Shown: positions 1-6,561, counted from the first letter of the stretch. The stretch: DNA of 9,264 bases from an uncultured Collinsella sp. (GCA_900552295.1 URZB01000050.1:1-9264); one strand, 5' to 3'. Notes: generated by a model from the letters alone, not told the origin. A program made the numbers and translations.

Positions 1-261
1 CGCATCTTCATCTTGGCCTCGGAAGATATCGGCAATGCCGACCCGCAAGCGCTCCTTGTCGCTGAGGCTGCATTCAGAGCAGCTGAGGTGATAGGCTACC
101 CCGAATGCGGCATCAATCTTGCCCAGGCGGCAGTCTATATGGCGCTCGCTCCCAAATCGAATGCCTCCTCGCAGGCGTACTTCAATGCGCTTGCCGAAGT
201 GAAGAAGGGGCCTGCGCGGGCGGTGCCGAACCATCTGCGCGATCGTCATCGTCCAGGATAA
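1..261 (+). CDS. rarA: RarA (MgsA/WRNIP1-type AAA+ ATPase), internal fragment, broken at both ends
   Basis: Frame 1 is open from the first base and encodes about 86 residues resembling the C-terminal half of replication-associated recombination protein A, an AAA+ clamp-loader-like ATPase that acts at stalled replication forks. Recognisable family segments are LASEDIGNADPQAL, INLAQAAVYMALAPKSN and PNHLRDRHRPG. The Walker A and B region lies upstream of the window. The stop at 259-261 falls directly after RHRPG, where the family normally continues for several dozen residues ending in a conserved tail, so the stop is fortuitous. From about 242 the DNA also reads as the opposite-strand leuS gene, so the rarA sequence is interrupted there. 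No rarA start is visible. Family identification is good; whether the break is biological or an assembly error cannot be decided here. Confidence 0.85.
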   Translation, partial: RIFILASEDIGNADPQALLVAEAAFRAAEVIGYPECGINLAQAAVYMALAPKSNASSQAYFNALAEVKKGPARAVPNHLRDRHRPG

Positions 262-1396
262 TCGGCACGATCGGCAGGTCGTACTTGCGGGCAAACTCAA
301 AGTCGCGCTGGTCGCCACAGGGAACGGCCATGACGGCGCCGGTGCCGTAGTCGGCCACGACGTAGTCGGCAACCCACACGGGGACTTTCTCGCCGTTGAC
401 GGGGTTCACGACGTAGCGGCCGGTAAAGGCACCGTGCTTCTCGAGGGTGCCCTGGGCACGCTCGACGGCAGAGATATGCTTGGAGTCCTCGACGATCTTG
501 GTGACGGCCTCCTCGTACTCCGTGCCCTCGACGAGCTCATGCAGGCCGGCGTACTCGGGAGCCAGGACAAAGAAGGAAACACCGAAGAGCGTATCGGCAC
601 GCGTGGTGAAGACGGTGATCTTGCCCTCATCGCCCTCGATGGGATCGCCATCCTGGTCGCACAGGGTAAAGTCGACCTCGGCGCCCTCGGAGCGGCCGAT
701 CCAGTTGGCCTGCATCTGCTTGACGCGCTCGGGCCAGCCGGGGAGCTTCTCCAGGTCATCGAGCAGCTCCTGAGAGTACTCGGTAATCTTGAAGTACCAC
801 TGCTCCAGGTCGCGCTTCTCGGGCTCGGTGCCGCAGCGCCAGCACTTGCCCTCGGTGACCTGCTCGTTGGCCAGAACGGTCTTGCAGGTGGGGCACCAGT
901 TGACCGGGTTCTTCTTGCGGTAGACCAGGCCCTTTTCCCACAACTTCTCAAAGATCCACTGACCCCAACGGTAATAATCGGGGCTACAGGTCTTGACCAT
1001 GCGATCCAGATCGTAGGAGAAGCCCATGCGCTTCATCGTGGCGAGCGCCTGGTCCATGTTCTTATACGTCCAAGCGGCAGCCTGCGTGTTGTGCTTGATG
1101 GCGGCGTTCTCGGCGGGCAGGCCAAAGGCGTCAAAGCCGATGGGATGCAGCACGTCGTAGCCGCGCATGCGGGCCTGACGGGCCATGGCATCGCCGATGG
1201 TGTAGTTGCGCGCGTGGCCCATGTGCAGGTCGCCCGACGGATACGGGAACATCTCGAGCACGTACTTTTTGGGCTTGCTGGCGTCGGTGTCGACGGCAAA
1301 GAGGTTGGAGTCCTCCCAGGCCTTCATCCACCGGGACTCAATGGCCTGCGCGTCGTAGGCAGGGATCTCGTCCTTATGATCTGTGCAATCGCACAT
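182..1396 (-). CDS. leuS: Leucyl-tRNA synthetase, N-terminal part only (truncated in the editing domain)
   Basis: LeuS charges tRNA-Leu with leucine in the cytoplasm. The ATG at 1394-1396 has a GGAG Shine-Dalgarno core at 1402-1405. Residues 49-61 carry the class I HIGH-type signature (PYPSGDLHMGH), and residues 82-98 the HPIGFDAFGLPAENAA block. Two cysteine pairs, CPTC near 168-171 and CWRC near 185-188, form the zinc-binding insert. The CP1 editing domain shows the threonine-rich TTRADTLFG segment (264-272) and GTGAVMAVPCGDQRD (351-365), where many LeuS proteins have AHD instead of CGD. LeuS similarity ends at DDDD (382-385, about position 242). The last 19 residues, from RADGS to the stop, are antisense rarA. 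A full enzyme has about 800-870 residues. The KMSKS loop and the anticodon-binding and C-terminal domains are missing, so this copy could not aminoacylate. leuS is essential, so an intact copy must exist elsewhere or the junction is artificial. Confidence 0.95.
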   Translation of the reverse strand: MCDCTDHKDEIPAYDAQAIESRWMKAWEDSNLFAVDTDASKPKKYVLEMFPYPSGDLHMGHARNYTIGDAMARQARMRGYDVLHPIGFDAFGLPAENAAIKHNTQAAAWTYKNMDQALATMKRMGFSYDLDRMVKTCSPDYYRWGQWIFEKLWEKGLVYRKKNPVNWCPTCKTVLANEQVTEGKCWRCGTEPEKRDLEQWYFKITEYSQELLDDLEKLPGWPERVKQMQANWIGRSEGAEVDFTLCDQDGDPIEGDEGKITVFTTRADTLFGVSFFVLAPEYAGLHELVEGTEYEEAVTKIVEDSKHISAVERAQGTLEKHGAFTGRYVVNPVNGEKVPVWVADYVVADYGTGAVMAVPCGDQRDFEFARKYDLPIVPIILDDDDRADGSAPPAQAPSSLRQAH

Positions 1397-1401
1397 ATCA
1401 G

Positions 1402-1405
1402 CTCC
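1402..1405 (-). promoter_or_regulatory. Ribosome binding site of leuS
   Basis: On the minus strand AAAGGAGCTGATATG places a GGAG core 5 nt plus the usual linker ahead of the ATG at 1394-1396. It fixes the start at MCDCTDHKDE. The 3' arm of the long palindrome ends only about 15 nt upstream of this site. Confidence 0.8.
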
Positions 1406-1419
1406 TTTAATCTTAGCTG

Positions 1420-1538
1420 GGGTCGGTCGGCTTGGCTTTATTCGCTACTGCGGACAGTCCTGCGCAAGACGAAGAGCACATTTAGTGCTCTTCTTTGCGT
1501 GCGGAACTTGTAGCGAACAAAGCCAAGCCGACCGACCC
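1420..1538. repeat. 119-nt long palindromic element in the leuS leader
   Basis: A perfect 20-bp inverted repeat pairs 1420-1439 (GGGTCGGTCGGCTTGGCTTT) with 1519-1538. It continues inward after one mismatch with 1441-1448 against 1510-1517 (TTCGCTAC/GTAGCGAA). An imperfect bulged middle follows, then a perfect 9-bp tip, 1471-1479 against 1485-1493 (GAAGAGCAC/GTGCTCTTC), around a 5-nt loop. It lies between the guaB terminator and the leuS start, with no coding sequence inside. Size and symmetry suit a REP/MITE-like dispersed repeat or a long structured leader. T-box landmarks are absent. No second copy is visible in the window, so its repeat status is inferred. Confidence 0.75.
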
Positions 1539-1560
1539 TAAGGTTAACTCGCATGATGAT

Positions 1561-1608
1561 AGCAAATACAACAAGCGAGATGTCTGCGACTTGCAGGCAT
1601 CTCGCTTT
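1561..1608 (-). terminator. Rho-independent terminator of guaB
   Basis: The inverted repeat 1573-1587/1593-1607 forms a 15-bp stem with one wobble or mismatch position and a 5-nt loop (AAGCGAGATG paired with CATCTCGCTT). On the minus strand it is followed by the U-rich tract TTGTTGTATTTG. It lies about 50 nt after the guaB stop, which makes guaB and leuS separate transcription units. The U-tract is interrupted, so efficiency is uncertain. Confidence 0.75.
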
Positions 1609-1655
1609 ATCTAAATAACGTGGTTGAAATACAACCTTTATGTGAGGCTCTTACC

Positions 1656-3167
1656 TTATCGATAAGATACGGACTGCTGAGAATCCTTCACGACTACATC
1701 GTGGGCGCCGCCTTCGACGATCGAGGTCGAGCTCACCAGGGTCAGGCGTGCCTTTTCCTGAAGCTCGGGGATCGAGAGGGCACCGCAGTTGCACATCGTG
1801 GACTTGACCTTGTAGAGCGTGCCGCCCACGCCGTCTTTGAGGGAGCCGGCATAGGGAACATAGGAGTCGACGCCCTCGACGAAGCTGAGCTTCGCGGCGC
1901 CGCCCAGGTCGTAGCGCTGCCAGTTGCGGGCACGCGCAGAGCCCTCGCCCCAGTACTCCTTCATGTACTGACCGTTCACGTTGACGCGCTCAGTCGGGCT
2001 CTCATCAAAGCGGGCGAAGTAGCGGCCCAGCATCATAAAGTCGGCGCCCATGGCAAGGGCGAGCGTCATGTGGTAGTCGTAGACGATGCCGCCGTCGGAG
2101 CACACGGGCACGTAGACGCCGGTCTCCTCGTAGTACTCGTCGCGAGCACGGCAGACATCGATCAGCGCGGTGGCCTGGCCACGGCCGATACCCTTGGTCT
2201 CACGGGTGATGCAGATGGAGCCGCCGCCGATACCGACCTTGATGAAGTCGGCACCACAGTCGGCCAGGAAGCGGAAGCCCTCGGCGTCGACGACGTTACC
2301 GGCACCAACCTTGACGTCCTCGCCGTAGTTGGCGCGGATCCACTCGATAGTGCGCTTCTGCCACTCGCTGAAGCCCTCGGAGGAGTCGATGCACAGAACG
2401 TCGGCACCGGCCTCGATGAGCAGCGGCACGCGCTCGGCATAGTCGCGGGTGTTGATACCGGCGCCGACCATGTAGCGCTTGTCGTTATCGAGCAGCTCGT
2501 TGGGGTTGGTCTTGTGGCTATCGTAGTCCTTGCGGAAGACGATGCCCATGAGGTGATCGTTATCGTCGACGATGGGCAGGGCGTTGAGCTTGTTGTCCCA
2601 GATGACGTCGTTAGCGACCTTGAGGCTGATGTTCTTGTCGCCCACGATGAGCTGCTCACGCGGGGTCATGAACTCGGAGACCTTCGTCTGGTGGTCATCG
2701 CGACTGGGACGATAGTCACGGCTGGTGACGATGCCCAGGAGCTTACCCTTGGGAGTGCCGTCGTCGGTAACCGGCATGGTGGAGTGACCGGTCTTCTCCT
2801 TGAGCTCGATGACCTGCTCCATGGTCATGTCGGGGGTCAGCGTGGAATCGGACTGAACGAAGCCGGCCTTGTGATCCTTGACGGCCTTGACCATGGCGGC
2901 CTCGGACTCGGCGCTCTGGGAACCGTAAATGAAGGACAGGCCACCCTCGGTAGCGAGCGCGACACCCATGTCGACGCCCGAGACGGACTGCATGATGGCG
3001 GAAACCATGGGGATGTTCAGGGTGATTGCCGGCTTCTCACCGCGCTTAAAGCGGGTTAGCGGCGTCTTAAGAGAGACGTTGTTGGGAATGCACTGCGAGG
3101 ACGAGTAACCAGGGACCAGCAGATACTCCGAAAACGTGTGGGACTCACCGGGAAAGAACGTAGCCAT
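1656..3167 (-). CDS. guaB: Inosine-5'-monophosphate dehydrogenase, Tritrichomonas-like subfamily
   Basis: GuaB oxidises IMP to XMP with NAD+, the committed step of guanine nucleotide synthesis, in the cytoplasm. The 503-residue product is full length. A (beta/alpha)8 barrel is interrupted by a Bateman (two-CBS) module at roughly 110-222. The phosphate-binding and catalytic loop is [16 protein letters not shown], with catalytic Cys319 in GSIC. SDGGI lies at 357-361. The mobile flap is [18 protein letters not shown], with the Arg418-Tyr419 pair that activates water. A cysteine-bearing CNCG motif lies near 459-462. This flap differs from the usual bacterial GMGSLGAM-type sequence. Length and catalytic numbering coincide with the T. 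foetus enzyme as I recall it. The ATG at 3165-3167 has AAGGAG at 3172-3177. It is divergent from the 3361 regulator and ends at its own terminator (1561-1608). Confidence 0.97.
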   Translation of the reverse strand: MATFFPGESHTFSEYLLVPGYSSSQCIPNNVSLKTPLTRFKRGEKPAITLNIPMVSAIMQSVSGVDMGVALATEGGLSFIYGSQSAESEAAMVKAVKDHKAGFVQSDSTLTPDMTMEQVIELKEKTGHSTMPVTDDGTPKGKLLGIVTSRDYRPSRDDHQTKVSEFMTPREQLIVGDKNISLKVANDVIWDNKLNALPIVDDNDHLMGIVFRKDYDSHKTNPNELLDNDKRYMVGAGINTRDYAERVPLLIEAGADVLCIDSSEGFSEWQKRTIEWIRANYGEDVKVGAGNVVDAEGFRFLADCGADFIKVGIGGGSICITRETKGIGRGQATALIDVCRARDEYYEETGVYVPVCSDGGIVYDYHMTLALAMGADFMMLGRYFARFDESPTERVNVNGQYMKEYWGEGSARARNWQRYDLGGAAKLSFVEGVDSYVPYAGSLKDGVGGTLYKVKSTMCNCGALSIPELQEKARLTLVSSTSIVEGGAHDVVVKDSQQSVSYR

Positions 3168-3267
3168 GTTTCTCCTTTTTCCATGCGACCGGTCGGCTGC
3201 AGGCCTCGTAGGACCCAGCCCAACCTTGGGCGCCCAATACTGGGGAAGTATCTTAACGCACTTTGAC

Positions 3268-3276
3268 TGCTACAAT
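3268..3276 (+). promoter_or_regulatory. Possible extended -10 promoter for the ModE-like gene
   Basis: The sequence TGCTACAAT matches an extended -10 element (TGnTATAAT-like) about 85 nt before the start at 3361, inside the guaB/regulator divergent region (3168-3360). No convincing -35 hexamer sits at the right distance. On the opposite strand TAAGAT (3250-3255) is a weak -10 candidate for guaB. Confidence 0.3.
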
Positions 3277-3360
3277 GCATGATTTAAGAAGAGCACACGA
3301 GGGTTTGACGCAGGCTTTGCGTTTGCCCAGCAAACACTTTAGCGGGGAGACGTGGAGCGT

Positions 3361-3705
3361 ATGGAGTACAAGACGACGGCAAAGTTGGTCATTCAAGCGT
3401 GCGACAAAGATCTGCCGGGCGTGTTTGGACACGGCTGTGTCTTGCTGCTGCAGGGTATCGCCCACGAGCACTCGCTCAACCGCGCCGCCAAGAGCATGGG
3501 CATGGCGTATTCCAAGGCCTGGCGCATTGTAAACGAGGCAGAAGGTCAGCTGGGCTGCAAGCTCATCGAGCGCGACGGCGCCCGCGGATCCACGCTCACG
3601 CCCGCCGGAGAGCGAGCCATAGCGGCCTACGAGGAGCTGCAGACCGACATCAACAACGTCATTGCCACCAAAGCAAACGACCTCATCGCCAGCATCAAAG
3701 AGTAG
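3361..3705 (+). CDS. Single-domain ModE/LysR-type winged helix-turn-helix DNA-binding protein
   Basis: The 114-residue product is almost entirely one winged HTH domain. Residues about 37-60 (HSLNRAAKSMGMAYSKAWRIV) form the HTH of the ModE N-terminal/LysR type. It is followed by a wing with LGCKLIERDGARGSTLTPAGE (64-84) and a short helix that could mediate dimerisation. Full ModE carries C-terminal TOBE (molybdate-binding) domains; none is present, so molybdate sensing is not supported and the ligand, if any, is unknown. The preferred start is the ATG at 3361; GTG at 3352 in the same frame would add three residues. GGGGAG at 3344-3349 lies 11 nt before the ATG, and a second GGAG (3354-3357) lies only 3 nt before it. 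It is divergent from guaB and convergent with the PLP-fold gene. Targets cannot be read from the sequence. Confidence 0.85.
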   Translation: MEYKTTAKLVIQACDKDLPGVFGHGCVLLLQGIAHEHSLNRAAKSMGMAYSKAWRIVNEAEGQLGCKLIERDGARGSTLTPAGERAIAAYEELQTDINNVIATKANDLIASIKE

Positions 3706-3744
3706 CCAATTTGGGACGGGGCTTTTAGCTACCCAACCCCTTCT

Positions 3745-3819
3745 CATAAGTTGCGGTGAAGTAGGGACTGTTTATGCGGTTAAAGCCGTAAATCAATCCC
3801 TATTTCACCGCAACTTATG
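3745..3819. repeat. 75-nt palindromic element between convergent genes
   Basis: Arms 3745-3767 (starting CATAAGTTGCGGTGAA) and 3797-3819 (ending TTCACCGCAACTTATG) pair over 23 bp with one non-Watson-Crick position. The interior (3768-3796) contains a nested small hairpin: TTTA pairs with TAAA, and CGG 3777-3779 pairs with CCG 3786-3788. There is no U-tract on either side. It fills most of the gap between the stop at 3705 and the stop at 3838. It may serve as a bidirectional transcription barrier or be a dispersed REP/MITE-like repeat. Its sequence differs from the 1420-1538 palindrome. Confidence 0.75.
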
Positions 3820-3837
3820 GAATCGAGGATGATTTAG

Positions 3838-4830
3838 CTAGTTGCGAAGGGCGTTGTCTAGGGTTGACGCTACGACCAGGGGGTCGTCGGTGCCGGCGAA
3901 GAGGCGAATGGTGTTCCCCTGCTTGCCGCGTGGGGCCGAAAGGCGCGTTGTTGCGCCGCCGGCGGGCGATGTGCGGAACTCCCCAGACAAAGCATCGAAC
4001 AGCTCGCCCGCGCTGCATTCGATAAGGTCAAATTCAACTGCCGGGCCAAAGCCGTGCTCGAGGATTCCCGTTGCAACCGCGTGGTCGGGATGCGAGGTCA
4101 GCCCGGGATAGCGCACGCCGTGCACCATCTCGTTCGCGGCCAAATACTCGGCCAGTGCACGCGCGCGGTCGAAGTGTGCCTGCATGCGGATGTCGAGCGT
4201 GTCGAGCCCGTGCTCTAGAACCTCAGCCTCATCGGAGGACAAGTCGAGTGCGGCCAATCCGCACCCCTCGAGCAGCGCATGCGCGCACTCGGCAGCGGCA
4301 TCCACACGATGGCGTTTGAGCTGCGAGCGCGCCACCGAAGCGGCAACGAGCTTACGCGGAGCCTTACCGGCGCACGCACGGTCGAGTGCCTCAAGCGACA
4401 GGACGGCACCCAAACGCAGTGGATCGCAGCCAAAGACGCTTGCCACGGTGTTATCCACCACGAGCAGCGCACGGGCCTCGCGAGCCGCACGACCCAGAGC
4501 GCGCAGATCGGGCACGCGCAGACCAAAGCCACCGATTGAGTTCACAAACCACCACAGGTGCGGTCCCTCAGCATCAAACGAAGCATCGAAGCCCTCGGAC
4601 GCAGCAGCAAACGCATCGGCGGACGGATCCTCCACCAGCACAACATCGCAGTCATCAAAGCCGTGCGCAAGCGCATCGGCAAAGTCGTCCGCAAAGGCCA
4701 CCAGGCGGTCACCAGGACGCACGATTCCCAGCAGCGACAGCGCTGCCGGAACATGCGGAGCCGCAACAAGACGCGCCTCACGCGCGCTGGCCCTCAAAGC
4801 CCAGGCATCTTCTAGCTGCTGTACGCCCAT
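3838..4830 (-). CDS. Cys/Met-metabolism-type PLP-fold protein, apparently lacking the catalytic lysine
   Basis: The 330-residue product follows the Cys/Met metabolism PLP-dependent family (cystathionine gamma-synthase/methionine gamma-lyase fold). Landmarks are VRPGD (38-42), LLVVDNTVAS (122-131), the GLDTLDIRMQAHFDRA helix (208-223), YPGLTSHPDH (241-250), FGPAVEFDL (261-269) and a C-terminal NTIRLFAGTDDP segment (306-317). Active members place the Schiff-base lysine about 20 residues after VDNT in a S-x-T-K-x-x-x-GH motif. Here the equivalent stretch reads LSLEALDRACAGK, with no TK and no GH. The tyrosine-containing YGGT motif of the N-terminal half is also not recognisable. Most relatives have about 380-400 residues. 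The start was set at ATG 4828-4830: a frame extension to 4890 would run through the scrB terminator, and GAAGGGA lies about 10 nt upstream of this ATG. It is either a degenerate or repurposed enzyme; substrate unknown. Confidence 0.78.
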   Translation of the reverse strand: MGVQQLEDAWALRASAREARLVAAPHVPAALSLLGIVRPGDRLVAFADDFADALAHGFDDCDVVLVEDPSADAFAAASEGFDASFDAEGPHLWWFVNSIGGFGLRVPDLRALGRAAREARALLVVDNTVASVFGCDPLRLGAVLSLEALDRACAGKAPRKLVAASVARSQLKRHRVDAAAECAHALLEGCGLAALDLSSDEAEVLEHGLDTLDIRMQAHFDRARALAEYLAANEMVHGVRYPGLTSHPDHAVATGILEHGFGPAVEFDLIECSAGELFDALSGEFRTSPAGGATTRLSAPRGKQGNTIRLFAGTDDPLVVASTLDNALRN

Positions 4831-4846
4831 ACGGCACCGTCCCTTC

Positions 4847-4887
4847 AAAACAAAAACCCACGATGCGGATGTTTCCCGCATCGTGGG
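4847..4887 (-). terminator. Strong rho-independent terminator of the scr cluster
   Basis: A perfect 12-bp stem, 4857-4868 (CCCACGATGCGG) with 4876-4887, closes a 7-nt loop. On the minus strand it runs directly into TTTTTGTTTT. It lies 39 nt after the scrB stop and just before the PLP-fold gene start at 4830. It should end most scrB transcripts. Confidence 0.93.
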
Positions 4888-4925
4888 CAACGGCTGCAGT
4901 ATAGCGCCGATATGCGACGAATCGC

Positions 4926-6455
4926 CTAGATGTTGAGCGCGTGGTAGGTCACGTTCGCACCCGGAGCGTCAACGGACGCACCATAGGTCTCAGGATAGAT
5001 GCGCGTCGAAAACACGAGCGCGCCATCATTCACAAACACCTCGACCGACGAGACATCGCCAACAATGCGCACGTTACGAACCTCGTCGACGGGCTCCCAG
5101 CGCACGGTACGACCGCTGCCGGCGGAAGCGCGACCCCCATCGGTAAATCGCATCTCAAAGCGCGAAGGCAGTTCGCCCTCGGCGGGCATAAACGCCAGCT
5201 TCAGCTCGCCATCAACGATCGCGGTAAACGCGCCGCCGACACCGTCGACAACAACGTCAAAGCAGGTATCGTCGGCAACCTCCAACGAGCCCTCCCCCGC
5301 ACGCACCGAGGCATAATGGTGCTCAATCTCGCGCGCCGGCTGCTGCAGCACCACGCCGCCGGCACCGGCTGTAAGCTCACGCGGCACTGTCATGCAGTGC
5401 TGCCAGCCACACGCCACGGTGGGGTCGTTACCATAGGTCGGCTCATCGGGCATGCCCATCCAGCCGATCAGAATGTGGCGACCATCCTCGGACGCAAACT
5501 CCTGCGGAGCATAGAAGTCAAAACCGGCGTCCCACAGGCGGAACTCGCCCAGCTCATAAGCGTCATTGCCACCCGTAATGTCGCCCGTTACAGGCATGTA
5601 GCCCGCGGCGTATACGTTGCCACGGTCCCAACGACCGCCCTCAAGGCCCTGGGGCGAGAACGACAAAAATGCAGCGGTATTGCCATTCGCATCGAGCTCG
5701 ATATAGCCGGGGCATTCCCACATAAATCCAAAGCGATCGGGCGTAGACACGCGGCTCTCGAGCTCCCAGCTCAGCATATCGGCCGAGCCATACACCAGGA
5801 TCTCGCCCACATCGCGTCCGGCACCCTCGCCATGCATGGCGCAAAAACGGCTCTCGACGTGCGGCCCGTCAACTCGACGACGCGCACCCAGCACCATGTG
5901 ATAACGCCCGTCCGCGTCACGCCACACCTTGGGGTCGCGCACGTGACAGGTCAAATCCTCGGGATAAACCTCGGAAGCCAGCACCACGCGCTTTTGGCTA
6001 AACGTCTGTCCATCGGCGCTCTCGACATACACGGTATCGGCGCGACGGCCGGAGTTGACATAGTCAAAGACGCCGTCCGCATCGGGGAGCTTAACGTTGC
6101 CGGTATAGAGCACGCGAATGCGACCGTCCTCGGCAAGCGCGGAGCCCGAATACACGCCATGGCAGTCGAACGGCTCATCGGGCAGCAGCGGCGCGCCAAC
6201 ATACTCCCAGTTCATAAGGTCGCGGCTCGTGGCATGCCCCCACATCTTGACGCCGCCGTTTACATCAAACGGGGCGTACTGGAAGTACGCGTGAAACACG
6301 CCATCGGCCTGGCAAAGACCGTTGGGGTCGTTGAGCCAGCCCGCCGGCGGCATAATATGAAAGCGCTGGCCATACGCGCCATGACCGCACTCAGAGGCGG
6401 CGGCGTCAACAGCGGCGACCAGCTTTGCAAGGTCGCGACCAAGTGCATTAGACAT
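4926..6455 (-). CDS. scrB: Sucrose-6-phosphate hydrolase (GH32 beta-fructofuranosidase)
   Basis: ScrB hydrolyses the sucrose-6-phosphate delivered by ScrA into glucose-6-phosphate and fructose in the cytoplasm. There is no signal peptide. The 509 residues match the usual size. A five-bladed beta-propeller carries the three GH32 acidic residues: the nucleophile Asp43 in WLNDPNG (40-46), the transition-state stabiliser Asp174 in RDPKVW (173-178), and the acid/base Glu247 in WECPGY (246-251). A beta-sandwich domain follows from about residue 370, ending with SSVEVFVNDGALVFSTRIYP. The start at ATG 6453-6455 has a modest AGGA site about 8 nt upstream. It follows scrA by 106 nt containing two hairpins and is closed by the terminator at 4847-4887. 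Sucrose is favoured over inulin or other fructans because of the neighbouring sucrose-type PTS; an exact test of substrate is not possible here. Confidence 0.95.
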   Translation of the reverse strand: MSNALGRDLAKLVAAVDAAASECGHGAYGQRFHIMPPAGWLNDPNGLCQADGVFHAYFQYAPFDVNGGVKMWGHATSRDLMNWEYVGAPLLPDEPFDCHGVYSGSALAEDGRIRVLYTGNVKLPDADGVFDYVNSGRRADTVYVESADGQTFSQKRVVLASEVYPEDLTCHVRDPKVWRDADGRYHMVLGARRRVDGPHVESRFCAMHGEGAGRDVGEILVYGSADMLSWELESRVSTPDRFGFMWECPGYIELDANGNTAAFLSFSPQGLEGGRWDRGNVYAAGYMPVTGDITGGNDAYELGEFRLWDAGFDFYAPQEFASEDGRHILIGWMGMPDEPTYGNDPTVACGWQHCMTVPRELTAGAGGVVLQQPAREIEHHYASVRAGEGSLEVADDTCFDVVVDGVGGAFTAIVDGELKLAFMPAEGELPSRFEMRFTDGGRASAGSGRTVRWEPVDEVRNVRIVGDVSSVEVFVNDGALVFSTRIYPETYGASVDAPGANVTYHALNI

Positions 6456-6485
6456 ATCAAAGTCCTAACGGATCGAAAGTTACAA

Positions 6486-6504
6486 GGCGCCAGAGATCGG
6501 CGCC
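6486..6504 (-). repeat. Small GC-rich hairpin before scrB
   Basis: GGCGCC at 6486-6491 pairs with GGCGCC at 6499-6504 around a 7-nt loop, 31 nt upstream of the scrB start. On the minus strand TTGTAACTTT follows, which is not a true U-tract. It may be a weak pause or an mRNA-processing structure. Confidence 0.45.
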
Positions 6505-6518
6505 AAATACGGGAAACA

Positions 6519-6541
6519 CCCGCGGGCATACAGCCCGCGGG
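6519..6541 (-). terminator. Intercistronic GC hairpin after scrA (possible partial terminator or mRNA stabiliser)
   Basis: A perfect 9-bp stem, CCCGCGGGC (6519-6527) with GCCCGCGGG (6533-6541), closes a 5-nt loop 20 nt after the scrA stop. On the minus strand it is followed by TGTTTCCC, too poor in U for a strong terminator. This suggests partial termination or 3'-end protection of scrA mRNA rather than a full stop. Confidence 0.5.
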
Positions 6542-6561
6542 CGCCCCTCAATCAAAAGCTC

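Noticed and set aside
1397..1560. T-box riboswitch in the leader of leuS
   Set aside because: An aminoacyl-tRNA synthetase leader with strong structure invites this, but I see no T-box AGGGTGG-type consensus. The structure is one long palindrome rather than stem I plus an antiterminator.
1620..3059. Long open frame on the plus strand opposite guaB
   Set aside because: It lies wholly antisense to a full-length, motif-complete guaB. Long antisense frames are expected in GC-rich codon usage, and the product has no recognisable domain.
3168..3260. Purine or guanine riboswitch ahead of guaB
   Set aside because: The leader has some short GGG/CCC self-complementarity but none of the conserved purine aptamer core could be recognised.
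3288..3296. GAAGAGCAC near the ModE-like promoter, identical to the tip arm of the 1420-1538 palindrome
   Set aside because: Nine matching bases with no extension on either side and no inverted partner nearby. Treated as chance.
3706..3744. Terminator directly after the ModE-like gene
   Set aside because: The G-rich and C-rich runs around 3713-3740 do not form a continuous stem followed by a T-tract.
3253..3747. Minus-strand open frame over the ModE-like gene
   Set aside because: It overlaps the HTH gene almost completely, has no recognisable domain, and would cross the divergent promoter region.
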